The notes under the pieces: model-generated
Database searches by the model: none
Told to the model about the DNA's origin: nothing
The model's input: only the letters and a program-made list of their open reading frames with translations
Shown: piece by piece, positions 50,290 to 58,521 of the stretch
How positions within the stretch are numbered: position 1 is the stretch's first letter
Layout of the letters: each line of letters starts with the position of its first letter
Made by a program: the position numbers and the translations under genes
Assembly: GCA_963621575.1 (NCBI GenBank)
Contig: CAVFEH010000010.1
Location: forward strand, 1 to 64,000
Direction: 5' to 3'
From: UBA1724 sp963621575
Lineage (GTDB): Bacteria > Verrucomicrobiota > Lentisphaeria > Oligosphaerales > Oligosphaeraceae
Length of the DNA: 64,000 bases

Positions 50290-51524
50290 GCCGCGTCGCG
50301 CTGACTCCTCGTCCTTGGCGGGGCGAGGTGGAGATCCCCTCCTCCAAATCCGTGGCCCATCGGCAGATGATCTGCGCCGCCCTGGCGGGCGTGTCGCCGT
50401 CATCCGTGGAACTGCATGGCCCCGCATCCGCGGATCTTCTGGCCACCCGGCGTTGTCTGGAGGCATTGCTGGATCCCGTGTCCGCGGAGCCGGCGCTGGA
50501 CTGCGGCGAATCCGGCAGCACGCTCCGTTTCCTCATGCCCGTGGCCGCCGCGCTGGGGCGCCCCGCCCGGTTCACCGGACAGGGTCGCCTGCCGGAACGC
50601 CCCGTGGACACCCTTCTGGCGGAACTGCGACGCCACCGCGTCCGCTGCGACGGGGAACACCTTCCCCTGACCCTGGAAGGGCCCATGGCCGGCGGCGAAT
50701 TTGCGCTTCCCGGGAACATTTCCTCCCAGTTCGTCACGGGAATCCTCCTGGCGCTGCCTCTGACTGGACAGGAGGGCGTGGTGCGGCTCACCACTTCCCT
50801 GGAGTCCCGGGACTACGTGGCTTTGACCCTGGATGCCATGGGGCGTTTTGGCGTGTCGGTGGAGGAATCCCCCGGCGCCTTCCGCGTCTCCGGCGGGCAG
50901 CGATACCACGCCTGCGCCGCCCTGCCGCCCGTGGAGGGGGATTGGTCCGCCGCCGCCTTCCCCATGGTGGCCGCCGCCCTGGGGCACGGCAATCCCGAGG
51001 GGCTTTTGTTGAAGAATCTGGCCGCCGATTCCGCCCAGGGAGACCGCCGGGTGGTGGAGCTCCTCCGGGCCTTCGGCGCACACGTGGAGTTTGTTGGCGC
51101 GGATCTCCGGGTGCGTCCCGGGGAGCTCCACGCGGTGGAGGAGATTGATGTCCGGTCCATTCCGGACATGGTCCCCGCGCTGGCGGTGTTGGCGGGACTT
51201 TCCCGGGGCGTCACCCGTTTCGTTCACGCGGAGCGTCTCCGCTGGAAGGAGTCCGACCGCCTGGAGGCCGTCCGGCGGCTGCTGCTGGCCTTGGGCGGCG
51301 TGGCGGAGACCACTCGGGACACCCTGACGGTCACCGGCCAGGAACGCTACCATGGCGGCGTGGTGGACGGCGTCAACGACCACCGCATCGTCATGGCGGC
51401 CGCCGCAGCGGCCTGCGCCGCGGACGGCGCCGTGGAGATCCTGGATGCCCAGGCGGTCTCCAAGTCCTGGCCGGCCTTCTGGCATGCCTATTCTCTTTGC
51501 ACAGGAGAGGAGATCTCGTTGTGA
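50286..51524 (+). CDS. aroA: 5-enolpyruvylshikimate-3-phosphate synthase
   Basis: A 412-residue EPSP synthase. The substrate loop EIPSSKSVAHRQMICAALA, the LDCGESGSTLRFLMPVAAAL region and QFVTGILLALPL are present. VEGDWSAAAFPMVAAALG, then RWKESDRLEAVRRLLLALGG and DGVNDHRIVMAAAAAAC mark the second domain. It transfers enolpyruvate to shikimate-3-phosphate. Its last codons overlap the aroC GTG start. No aroD, aroE or aroK is in the window. Confidence 0.97.
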   Translation: MSRVALTPRPWRGEVEIPSSKSVAHRQMICAALAGVSPSSVELHGPASADLLATRRCLEALLDPVSAEPALDCGESGSTLRFLMPVAAALGRPARFTGQGRLPERPVDTLLAELRRHRVRCDGEHLPLTLEGPMAGGEFALPGNISSQFVTGILLALPLTGQEGVVRLTTSLESRDYVALTLDAMGRFGVSVEESPGAFRVSGGQRYHACAALPPVEGDWSAAAFPMVAAALGHGNPEGLLLKNLAADSAQGDRRVVELLRAFGAHVEFVGADLRVRPGELHAVEEIDVRSIPDMVPALAVLAGLSRGVTRFVHAERLRWKESDRLEAVRRLLLALGGVAETTRDTLTVTGQERYHGGVVDGVNDHRIVMAAAAAACAADGAVEILDAQAVSKSWPAFWHAYSLCTGEEISL

Positions 51525-52606
51525 ATTCCTTCGGCAAGAACATTCGGCTTACCATCTTCGGCGAATCCCACGGCCCCGCCATCGGCTGCACCCTGGAGGG
51601 ACTCCCCGCCGGATTCCCCGTGGATCTGGATTCCCTCCAGGAGTTCCTGGACCGCCGCGCACCAGGGCGCGGACCCCTGGCAACCCCGCGGAAGGAGGCC
51701 GACCGCCCCGAGTTCCTCGCCGGACTCCAGGACGGCGTCACCACCGGCGCCACCCTCTGCGCGGTCATCCGGAACTCCGACCAGCGCTCCCGGGACTACG
51801 GCGACCTGAAGGATTGCCCGCGCCCCGGGCACGCCGATTACCCCGCAGCCGTGAAATTCCGTGGATTCAACGACATCCGCGGTGGCGGAATCTTCTCCGG
51901 ACGCCTGACGGCGCCCCTGTGCATCGCCGGCGGAATCCTTCTGCAGATCCTGGAAAAGAAGGGCGTCACTGTCGGCGCCCACATTGCCCAGATCGGCAAT
52001 GTCGGCGACGAGGTCTTCGATCCCGTGCTGGTGGGCCGCGCCGAATTGCGGCGGGTCTCCCGGAAGCCCTTTCCTGTCCTGGACGACGAGGCCGGCGCAT
52101 ACATGCGGGAGCTTGTGGAGGCCGCGCGCAAAGAGCGTGACTCCGTGGGCGGCGTGGTGGAGGCCGCGGTGGTGGGCCTCCCCGCCGGCGTGGGCGATCC
52201 CATGTTCGACGGCCTGGAAAACCGCCTCTCCCAGGCACTCTTCGCCATCCCCGCTGTGAAGGGCGTCTCCTTTGGCGACGGATTCTACAGCAGCTGCGTG
52301 CGCGGAAGCGAGAACAACGACCCGTATGTGGTTGACGCCAAGGGGCGCGTGCGCACGGAGACAAACCACTGCGGCGGCATCCTGGGCGGCATCTCCACGG
52401 GCATGCCGCTGGTCTTCCGGGCGGCCTTCAAGCCCACTCCCTCCATTGGACAAGCCCAGAAAAGCGTCTCACTCTCCAAGCACGAGCCCAGGGAGCTCGC
52501 CATCTCCGGACGGCACGATCCCTGCATCGTCGTGCGCGCAGTGCCGGTGGTCATGGCGGCCGCCGCCCTGGCGGTCTACGACGCCCTCCGGGAACCCCGG
52601 CCGTAG
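51521..52606 (+). CDS. aroC: Chorismate synthase
   Basis: A 361-residue AroC. The signature GESHGPAIGCTLEGLPAG lies at the N-terminus, RPGHADYPAAVKFRGFNDIRGGG in the middle (FMN/substrate), and NHCGGILGGISTGMPLVFRAAFKPTPSI toward the end. It needs reduced FMN. The start is taken as GTG 51521, overlapping the aroA stop (GTGA); the next in-frame upstream codon is TTG. Last gene of the aromatic operon; 58 bases separate it from hldD. Confidence 0.97.
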   Translation: MNSFGKNIRLTIFGESHGPAIGCTLEGLPAGFPVDLDSLQEFLDRRAPGRGPLATPRKEADRPEFLAGLQDGVTTGATLCAVIRNSDQRSRDYGDLKDCPRPGHADYPAAVKFRGFNDIRGGGIFSGRLTAPLCIAGGILLQILEKKGVTVGAHIAQIGNVGDEVFDPVLVGRAELRRVSRKPFPVLDDEAGAYMRELVEAARKERDSVGGVVEAAVVGLPAGVGDPMFDGLENRLSQALFAIPAVKGVSFGDGFYSSCVRGSENNDPYVVDAKGRVRTETNHCGGILGGISTGMPLVFRAAFKPTPSIGQAQKSVSLSKHEPRELAISGRHDPCIVVRAVPVVMAAAALAVYDALREPRP

Positions 52607-52664
52607 CAGGGAACCGGTTTCTTCTTATCCCAGCGAACAATTCACAACGAAGCGAGGCATTTTC

Positions 52665-53687
52665 ATGGAACATGACGGATGGATTTTGGTGACGGGTGGC
52701 GCGGGTCTCATTGGCAGCGCCGTCGTCCACCGCCTGAACCAGATGGGGCACGAGAACATCGTGGTCGTGGACTCCCTGAAGGACGGCGAAAAGTGGCAGA
52801 ATCTGCGGGCGCTTCGCTTCGCCGACTACTTCGAGAAGGACGATGGCTTCTACGAGGAGCTCTCCTCCGGACTCCTGGACAGGAAGTATCCCTTCCAGAC
52901 GATTTTTCATCTGGGGAATTGCTCCGACACCACCGAGGCCGACGCCTCCTATCTCATCGAGAACAACTTCGCCTGCGGAAAACTCCTGGCGGACTATTGC
53001 GTCCGCCGCGGCGTCCGAATGGTCTACGCCTCCAGCGCCGCCACCTACGGCGACGGCGAACAGGGGTTCAAGGACGACGAGAAGACCATCCACCTCCTGC
53101 GCCCCCTGAACAAATACGGATACTCCAAGCAGCTCTTCGACCAGTATCTCCTCCAACGGGGCTGGCTGACCAACCCCGTGGAAGGCGGCGCCTCCTTCGT
53201 GGGCGTGAAATACTCCAATGTCTTTGGCCCCAACGAATACCACAAGGGCAAGATGCGCAGCATGCTCCTGCGTTGCTATGAGCAGATCTCCAAGGACGGC
53301 GAGGTGAAGCTCTTCAAGAGCTACCGTCCCGAATACGCCGACGGCGAGCAGGTGCGGGACTTCCTCTATGTGACCGACGCCGCCAACATGACCATTTTCT
53401 TCATGGACAAGGGCGCAAAATGCCGCGGTCTCTACAACATCGGCTACGGCTCCACTCGCTCCTGGAACGACCTTGCGCACGCCATGTTCCAGGCCATGGG
53501 GCGGGAACCCCGCATCCAGTATATCGAGATGCCGGAGGAGTTGAAGGCGCGCTACCAATACTACACTTGCCTGGAGATGGACAAAATCCGGAAGGCGGGG
53601 TATGCCGGAAAGCCCCTCACCCTGGAGGAGGCCGCCCGGGAATACGTCCGCTATCTGGACAAGGGCGCCCATCTGGGAGATCTCTAG
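52665..53687 (+). CDS. hldD: ADP-L-glycero-D-manno-heptose-6-epimerase
   Basis: A 340-residue epimerase of the extended short-chain dehydrogenase family. VTGGAGLIGSAVVHRLNQMG binds NADP. HLGNCSDTTEADASYLIENN, VYASSAATYGDGEQGF and LNKYGYSKQLFDQYLL match HldD closely (catalytic Ser, Tyr, Lys), and KYSNVFGPNEYHKGKMRSM is the substrate domain. It makes ADP-L-glycero-D-manno-heptose for the lipopolysaccharide core, which supports a diderm cell with LPS. ATG 52665. Confidence 0.95.
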   Translation: MEHDGWILVTGGAGLIGSAVVHRLNQMGHENIVVVDSLKDGEKWQNLRALRFADYFEKDDGFYEELSSGLLDRKYPFQTIFHLGNCSDTTEADASYLIENNFACGKLLADYCVRRGVRMVYASSAATYGDGEQGFKDDEKTIHLLRPLNKYGYSKQLFDQYLLQRGWLTNPVEGGASFVGVKYSNVFGPNEYHKGKMRSMLLRCYEQISKDGEVKLFKSYRPEYADGEQVRDFLYVTDAANMTIFFMDKGAKCRGLYNIGYGSTRSWNDLAHAMFQAMGREPRIQYIEMPEELKARYQYYTCLEMDKIRKAGYAGKPLTLEEAAREYVRYLDKGAHLGDL

Positions 53688-53700
53688 AACGCCGGACTCC

Positions 53701-54480
53701 ATGACGCGATTCCCACCCATCCTGCTGGCGCTCCTCTTGGCATGGACCCTCTGTGCCCAGGAGGACCCCGTTCCCGCCGAGGTGCTGCGCATACGGCTGG
53801 AGGAGAGCCGGCAGGCCCTGGCGCAGTGCCAGGCGGAACGGCAGCAACTCCAGGAGACCCTCAAACTCCGGGAACAGGAATTGGCAGGACTCCGGCGGGA
53901 TTACGCCACGGTCCTCATGGACTCCGACCGGCTGGCGCGGACGCTTGTGGCACAGGACCTGAAGGCCGCGCACCTCCTCCGGGAAGCCGGGAATGCCCAG
54001 GCCCAGGCCCCCGATGCCGTGGAGATGCTGGCCGTCCTGGGGGACTGCCGGCGGCTCCTCCTGGAACTCCAGGAGGCCTGGAACAAAAGCCGCGACGCGG
54101 CTTCCGCCGCCCTGGAGGCCGCCCAAGCCTCCCAGGTCCTCAGGGACCAAGTGGGAGACGGCGCGGAAGAGGTCCGGAAACGACTGGAAGAGTGCCTCGC
54201 CGTTGTCGGATTGGCCGCCCAGGGCCAGACCCTCGCCATCGGCAGCAGCGCGGTTCTTCAAGTGGAGCCCGGGACCCGCCTGGTCCTCCTGGACCAAGGG
54301 AGCCTCCATGGGCTCCGCGAAGGCTCCCTCCTGCAATGGAAGAGGGGAGGGGAGACACTGGCGACCCTGGAAGTGGTCTTGGTTCGCCCCACCCGTGCCG
54401 TCGCCGTTCCAAAGGAGGGCGACATCCGGGCCCTCCCCCCGGGATCGCTCCTCCACCGCGTCGCGCCATCACAACCATAA
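53701..54480 (+). CDS. Exported coiled-coil protein of unknown function
   Basis: A 259-residue protein I do not recognise. It starts 13 bases after hldD with a signal peptide (FPPILLALLLAWTLCAQED). Residues 25-170 are long helices rich in Gln, Glu, Arg and Leu (ALAQCQAERQQLQETLKLRE) that look like a coiled coil. The last 80 residues are beta-rich with TRLVLLDQGSLHGLREGSLLQW, a pattern like small periplasmic beta domains (for example the C-domains of FlgT or MreC). It may be in an operon with hldD, suggesting an envelope role; that is inference. Confidence 0.75.
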   Translation: MTRFPPILLALLLAWTLCAQEDPVPAEVLRIRLEESRQALAQCQAERQQLQETLKLREQELAGLRRDYATVLMDSDRLARTLVAQDLKAAHLLREAGNAQAQAPDAVEMLAVLGDCRRLLLELQEAWNKSRDAASAALEAAQASQVLRDQVGDGAEEVRKRLEECLAVVGLAAQGQTLAIGSSAVLQVEPGTRLVLLDQGSLHGLREGSLLQWKRGGETLATLEVVLVRPTRAVAVPKEGDIRALPPGSLLHRVAPSQP

Positions 54481-54940
54481 CGGCCGTCGCCCAATCTGGA
54501 ATGGTTGCGGTGCCGCGGAGCAATGGCCAGGATGAGCCGCATTCCCCCTCCTTCCTTTTGCCTTTTTAGGGGAGGGGATTGGAAATTTTCCGAGGCGCTG
54601 TTACATTAGGCGTCCTTGCACACGACCTGGGACGGGGTGCGCCCCGCGGCCTTCGCGCCTTTTTCCCTCCGTCGAATCCATTTTTCCCAGCCGAATCCGA
54701 GCCGGGCGGGGTTTCTCGCCACGGCAAGACAGGCTCCGCCGGTGGCTTATTGCCCGCCATACCCCGGAGCATGGCCGGGAGGCGGCGAGCAGGACGCCGC
54801 GCACGGGGATCTCCGAAAACGCCCTCGAACAAAAGAGGATTGCGTCCCCTTGCGCCCCGCCCCAAAAATGCCCGCCGCGCCTGAAAACGCTCTTTTTTTC
54901 GTTCGTTCATCCCAAACAAGGAACCCTAAACACAGCAAAG
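54481..54940 (+). promoter_or_regulatory. Leader region of the ribosomal cluster
   Basis: 460 bases without a convincing gene before rplV. It holds a good promoter (54579-54607) and then a transcribed leader of about 325 bases with GC-rich inverted segments and an AT-rich end (CGCTCTTTTTTTCG near 54890). Ribosomal protein operons often carry an autoregulatory leader; the sequence of this one resembles none that I know. None of the usual upstream genes (rpsJ, rplC, rplD, rplW, rplB, rpsS) is present. Confidence 0.5.
54579..54607 (+). promoter_or_regulatory. Promoter of rplV-secY cluster
   Basis: TTGGAA (54579-54584) and TACATT (54602-54607) are exactly 17 bases apart and are followed by AGGCG. 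It is the clearest sigma-70-type match in the leader and would start transcription near 54614. Confidence 0.6.
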
Positions 54941-55282
54941 ATGGAAAAAATCGCCATTTCCAAGTATGTGCGGATTTCTCCGTTCAAGGCGCGTGAGGTC
55001 ACGCGTCTGATCCAGGGGAAGCCCGCCATCACGGCGTTGAACACCGTGGCGCTGATTCCGCGCAAGGCGGCCCGCCTGGTGGAGGCAACGCTGAAGTCTG
55101 CCGTGGCCAATGCCGAGAACGCAGAGGTCGGCGCCGTCAACCGGAGCCAGCTGATCGTCAAGGAGGCCGTCGTCGGCGAGGGCCCCACCATGCGCCGCTT
55201 CTGGCCGCGCAGCCGTGGCTCCGCCGGACGCATCCTTAAGCGCACCAGCCACATCCGCATCACCGTATCGGACCAGGCATAA
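54941..55282 (+). CDS. rplV: Ribosomal protein L22
   Basis: A 113-residue L22 with ISPFKAREVTRLIQGKPAITALNT, RKAARLVEATLKSAVANAEN and the C-terminal beta-hairpin region GPTMRRFWPRSRGSAGRILKRTSHI that lines the exit tunnel. Normal length. It is the first gene of this cluster, which is unusual: rplV normally follows rpsS. Confidence 0.98.
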   Translation: MEKIAISKYVRISPFKAREVTRLIQGKPAITALNTVALIPRKAARLVEATLKSAVANAENAEVGAVNRSQLIVKEAVVGEGPTMRRFWPRSRGSAGRILKRTSHIRITVSDQA

Positions 55283-55297
55283 TCAGGAGGAATCACT

Positions 55298-56113
55298 GTG
55301 GGTCAAAAAGTTAATCCGATTGGCTTCCGCCTCCCTCTCCGCAAGGACTGGAAATCCCGCTGGTTCGCCCGGAGCCACGAGAAGGTCGGCAGCATCAACA
55401 AGTCCTTCGGAGAACTCCTCCAGGAGGATCTGAAAATCCGTAGGAAGCTGGATGTTCTCCTGAAGAACGCCAGCGTCTCAAAGGTGCTCATCGAGCGCTT
55501 CGGACGCCGTCTGCGCCTCACGATCTTCACCGCGCGCCCCGGCATCATCATCACCGGCCACTTCGAGGACCGCAACGACCGCAAGGGCGCCCGCGGACCC
55601 GCGGCCCCCGCCGCCGACGCCAAGAACGAGAAGAAGGGCGCCGGCCTCGACAAAATCAAGGAAGCGCTCCAGGATATCGCCAAGGACGAGGAGATCCTCG
55701 TCGACGTCAAGGAAATCCGGGTGCCCGAGGTGGACGCCACCCTGGTGGCCGAGTCCATCGCCCAGCAGCTGGAGCGCCGCGTGGCCTTCCGCCGCGCCAT
55801 GAAGCGCGCCATCCAGACCGCCATGGAGCGCGGCGCCGAGGGCGTCCGCATCCGCATCAGCGGCCGTCTGGGAGGCGCCGAGCTGGCCCGTGTCGAACAG
55901 TACAAGGAGGGCAAGGTGCCCCTGCACACCCTCTCCGCCAATATCGACTACGGCTTTGTGGAAGCCCACACCCTGGCCGGCCTGATTGGAATCAAAGTCT
56001 GGATCTGCAAACCCGAAAACTGGGAGGAAATCAACAATGCCATTAATGCCAAAACGCGCAGAGCACCGAAAGGTGCAACGCGGAACGCGCGCGGGCCTCG
56101 CAACGCGCAATAA
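55298..56113 (+). CDS. rpsC: Ribosomal protein S3 with KH-loop insertion
   Basis: A 271-residue S3, longer than the usual 210-240. The N-terminus GQKVNPIGFRLPL and C-domain FRRAMKRAIQTAMERGAEGVR, ISGRLGGAELARVEQYKEG and GLIGIKVWICKPE are canonical. In the KH domain, after TARPGIII, residues 86-111 (TGHFEDRNDRKG through DAKNE, Ala/Pro-rich) are inserted and the GXXG loop becomes EKKGAG. S3 shapes the mRNA entry channel. GTG start with AGGAGG. The basic tail overlaps rplP by 77 bases. Confidence 0.96.
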   Translation: MGQKVNPIGFRLPLRKDWKSRWFARSHEKVGSINKSFGELLQEDLKIRRKLDVLLKNASVSKVLIERFGRRLRLTIFTARPGIIITGHFEDRNDRKGARGPAAPAADAKNEKKGAGLDKIKEALQDIAKDEEILVDVKEIRVPEVDATLVAESIAQQLERRVAFRRAMKRAIQTAMERGAEGVRIRISGRLGGAELARVEQYKEGKVPLHTLSANIDYGFVEAHTLAGLIGIKVWICKPENWEEINNAINAKTRRAPKGATRNARGPRNAQ

Positions 56114-56456
56114 CAAGCTGGACTTCGGCGACTACGGCCTCCAGGTCCTGGAGCGCGCCTGGCTGACTGGTGCCCAGATTGAGGCGGCCCGTGTGGCGGC
56201 AACCCGCCGCATGGAGCGCAAGGGCCAGATCTGGATCCGGGTCTTCCCCGACAAGCCCGTCTCCAAGAAGCCCCTGGAAACCCGTATGGGCAAGGGAAAG
56301 GGCGCTCCCGAGTTCTGGGTTGCCGTCATCCGTCCCGGCAACATGCTCATCGAGCTCTCCGGATGCTCCGAGACCGTTGCCAAGGAAGCCCTGGCGCTGG
56401 CGTCCAGCAAGCTGCCCGTCCGCTGCCGCTTCCTCTCCCGTTACGTCGCCGAATAG
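56037..56456 (+). CDS. rplP: Ribosomal protein L16
   Basis: A 139-residue L16. MPKRAEHRKVQRGTRAG, RRMERKGQIWIRVFPDKPVSKKPLETRMGKGKG and KEALALASSKLPVRCRF are diagnostic. The ATG at 56037 is fixed by the family N-terminus (MPLMPKR) and a GGGAGG site inside rpsC. The first 77 bases overlap the end of rpsC in another frame. Confidence 0.97.
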   Translation: MPLMPKRAEHRKVQRGTRAGLATRNNKLDFGDYGLQVLERAWLTGAQIEAARVAATRRMERKGQIWIRVFPDKPVSKKPLETRMGKGKGAPEFWVAVIRPGNMLIELSGCSETVAKEALALASSKLPVRCRFLSRYVAE

Positions 56457-56553
56457 TCAGAATGGCGGGAGACTCCCGGGGAGGGCGGGTCCCAACCCGA
56501 TTCGCCCCACCCCCAAAAAAGCCCCCCGCCAAGAGACCAAGGAGATTTTCAAA

Positions 56554-56751
56554 ATGAAAGCATCCGAGATCCGTCAGAAGACCGACGACGAGATTCTGCA
56601 GCTGCTCACCGAGAATCGCCGGGAGATCTTCCAGCTCCGTCTGAAGTTCCAGACCAGCGAGCTGAAGGACACCGCCCGCATCGGCAAGCTCCGCAAGGAC
56701 ATCGCCCGTCTGCACACCGAGATGACCGCCCGCAAGGCGGCGAAGGCCTAA
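56554..56751 (+). CDS. rpmC: Ribosomal protein L29
   Basis: A 65-residue L29: two helices, MKASEIRQKTDDEILQLLTE and EIFQLRLKFQTSELKDTARI, ending in a short Arg/Lys tail. AAGGAG precedes ATG 56554. It follows rplP after 97 bases, a larger gap than elsewhere in the cluster, holding a G-rich and C-rich patch. Confidence 0.95.
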   Translation: MKASEIRQKTDDEILQLLTENRREIFQLRLKFQTSELKDTARIGKLRKDIARLHTEMTARKAAKA

Positions 56752-56771
56752 ACACGAAGGGGTACAACAAG

Positions 56772-57077
56772 ATGTCAGAAGATACTCAGAATGTCGCCAC
56801 CCCCGCCGCCGCGGAGGTCCGCGAAAACCACCGCAAGGTGCGCGTGGGCACCGTCGTCAGCGACAAGCAGGACAAGACCCGCGTCGTCGCCGTGGCCCGC
56901 ACCGCTCCCGATCCCCTCTACAAGAAGGTGATCAAGCACACCACTAAGTTCTACGTCCACGACGAGAACAACGAGTCCAAGATCGGCGATGTCGTCCGAA
57001 TCATGGAGACTCGCCCCCTCTCCAAGATGAAGCGCTGGCGCCTGGTTGAGATCCAGAAGCACGCGGACACCGACTAA
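56772..57077 (+). CDS. rpsQ: Ribosomal protein S17
   Basis: A 101-residue S17, about 15 residues longer at the N-terminus (SEDTQNVATPAAAEVRENHR) than E. coli. The OB core has RVGTVVSDKQDKTRVVAVAR, KKVIKHTTKFYVHDE and GDVVRIMETRPLSKMKRWRLVE. Confidence 0.97.
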   Translation: MSEDTQNVATPAAAEVRENHRKVRVGTVVSDKQDKTRVVAVARTAPDPLYKKVIKHTTKFYVHDENNESKIGDVVRIMETRPLSKMKRWRLVEIQKHADTD

Positions 57078-57104
57078 CCCACCAAGCCCTAGGAGAATAC
57101 CAAC

Positions 57105-57470
57105 ATGATTCAGATGCAGACCACACTTGAGGTGGCTGACAACACCGGCGCCAAGGAGATCATGGCCATCCGGTGCATCGGACAGGGCAAGGGATACGCC
57201 GAAATCGGCGATATCATCAAGGCCAGTGTCAAAGAGGCCCAGCCCCGCGGCGTCGTCAAGAAGGGCGACGTGGTCAAGGCCGTTGTCGTGCGCACCGCAA
57301 AGAACATCCGCCGTCCCGATGGCAGCTGCCTCCGCTTCGACCGCGACGCGGCCGTCATCATCGACGACTCCAACAACCCCCGTGGCACCCGTATCTTCGG
57401 ACCGGTTGCCCGCGAACTGCGAGACAAGAATTTCACCAAGATCATCTCGCTGGCCCCGGAGGTGCTGTAA
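57105..57470 (+). CDS. rplN: Ribosomal protein L14
   Basis: A 121-residue L14. IQMQTTLEVADNTGAKEIMAI, GDIIKASVKEAQPRGVVKKGDVVKAVVVRT and RIFGPVARELRDKNFTKIISLAPEVL cover the whole family profile. Its stop directly abuts the rplX start (TAAATG). Confidence 0.98.
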   Translation: MIQMQTTLEVADNTGAKEIMAIRCIGQGKGYAEIGDIIKASVKEAQPRGVVKKGDVVKAVVVRTAKNIRRPDGSCLRFDRDAAVIIDDSNNPRGTRIFGPVARELRDKNFTKIISLAPEVL

Positions 57471-57740
57471 ATGTCCAAAGCCAACATCAAGAAAGGCGAC
57501 GTCGTCGTCGTCCTCGCCGGTTCCGACAAGGGCAAGAAGGGCAAGGTCCTGCGGGTTGACCGCAAGGCCGGCCGGGTCACCGTGGAAGGCGTGAACGTGC
57601 AGAAGAAGACCATGCGCCGCAGCCAGGAGCGTCCCCAGGGCGGCATCATGGACGTCGAGGGTCCTGTCGACATCAGCAACGTGATGGAAGAGACCCGCTA
57701 CAACGCGCGTCCCCAGATCGCCAAGGCCAGGCAGTCCTAG
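57471..57740 (+). CDS. rplX: Ribosomal protein L24
   Basis: An 89-residue L24 with the KOW motif KKGDVVVVLAGSDKGKKGKVLRVD and GVNVQKKTMRRSQERPQGGIMD. It is slightly shorter than the usual 100-105, ending after ETRYNARPQIAKARQS. Confidence 0.96.
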   Translation: MSKANIKKGDVVVVLAGSDKGKKGKVLRVDRKAGRVTVEGVNVQKKTMRRSQERPQGGIMDVEGPVDISNVMEETRYNARPQIAKARQS

Positions 57741-57757
57741 ACGGCAGGAGGAGACCA

Positions 57758-58303
57758 ATGAACACCAATCCGCTCTACAAGAAATACCAGGACGAGGTGA
57801 TTCCTGCGCTGAAGAGCAACCGCGGCTATTCGAATCCCATGGAGATTCCGAAGCTGGTGAAGGTTGTGCTCAACAGCGGAGTCTCTCCTGAAAAGGACCG
57901 CGAGACCCTGAACGAGGTGGTTGACACCTTGAGCAGGATCACCGGCCAGAAGGCAGTCATCACCAAGACCACGAAGAACATCAGCCAGTTCAAGCTGCGT
58001 GCCGGCATGAACGTGGGCGCTTCCGTGACCCTGCGCCGCGAGAAGATGTACAACTTCCTCTACCGCCTGGTGAACATCGTCCTGCCCCGCGTCCGCGACT
58101 TCCGCGGCATCCCCGCCAAGTCCTTCGACGGCGCCGGCAACTACACCTTCGGCCTCACCGACCAGTCGGTCTTCACCGAGATCGACATGGACAAGGCGAA
58201 GCACACGGTGGGTATGAACATCACCATCGTCACCACTGCAAAGACGGATGACGAGGCCCGGGAACTGCTGCAGCTCCTGGGAATGCCTTTCGCCAAGAAC
58301 TGA
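57758..58303 (+). CDS. rplE: Ribosomal protein L5
   Basis: A 181-residue L5: NPMEIPKLVKVVLNSGVSPEKDRE, ITGQKAVITKTTKNISQFKLRAGM and YTFGLTDQSVFTEIDMDK with the terminal MNITIVTTAKTDDEARELL. Binds 5S rRNA in the central protuberance. Confidence 0.98.
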   Translation: MNTNPLYKKYQDEVIPALKSNRGYSNPMEIPKLVKVVLNSGVSPEKDRETLNEVVDTLSRITGQKAVITKTTKNISQFKLRAGMNVGASVTLRREKMYNFLYRLVNIVLPRVRDFRGIPAKSFDGAGNYTFGLTDQSVFTEIDMDKAKHTVGMNITIVTTAKTDDEARELLQLLGMPFAKN

Positions 58304-58316
58304 GGAGGATACCGCC

Positions 58317-58502
58317 GTGGCCAAGAAAAGTCTGATCGTGAAGTCCCAGAGGACCCCGAAGTTCAGCAGCCGGGCCTACACCCGCTGCGAGCGCTGCGGT
58401 CGTGTCCGGGCCGTGTACCGCAAGTTCCACCTCTGCCGCATCTGCCTGCGGGAGCTGGCCAGCAATGGCATGATCCCCGGCGTGACCAAGGCGAGCTGGT
58501 AA
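58317..58502 (+). CDS. rpsN: Ribosomal protein S14, zinc-binding type Z
   Basis: A 61-residue type Z S14. The zinc site is CERCGRVRAVYRKFHLCRIC, followed by LRELASNGMIPGVTKASW. It starts at GTG 58317 after a GAGGAG site. The window shows no second, zinc-free copy. Confidence 0.97.
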   Translation: MAKKSLIVKSQRTPKFSSRAYTRCERCGRVRAVYRKFHLCRICLRELASNGMIPGVTKASW

Positions 58503-58521
58503 GCCAAGGAGGCAAACAACC

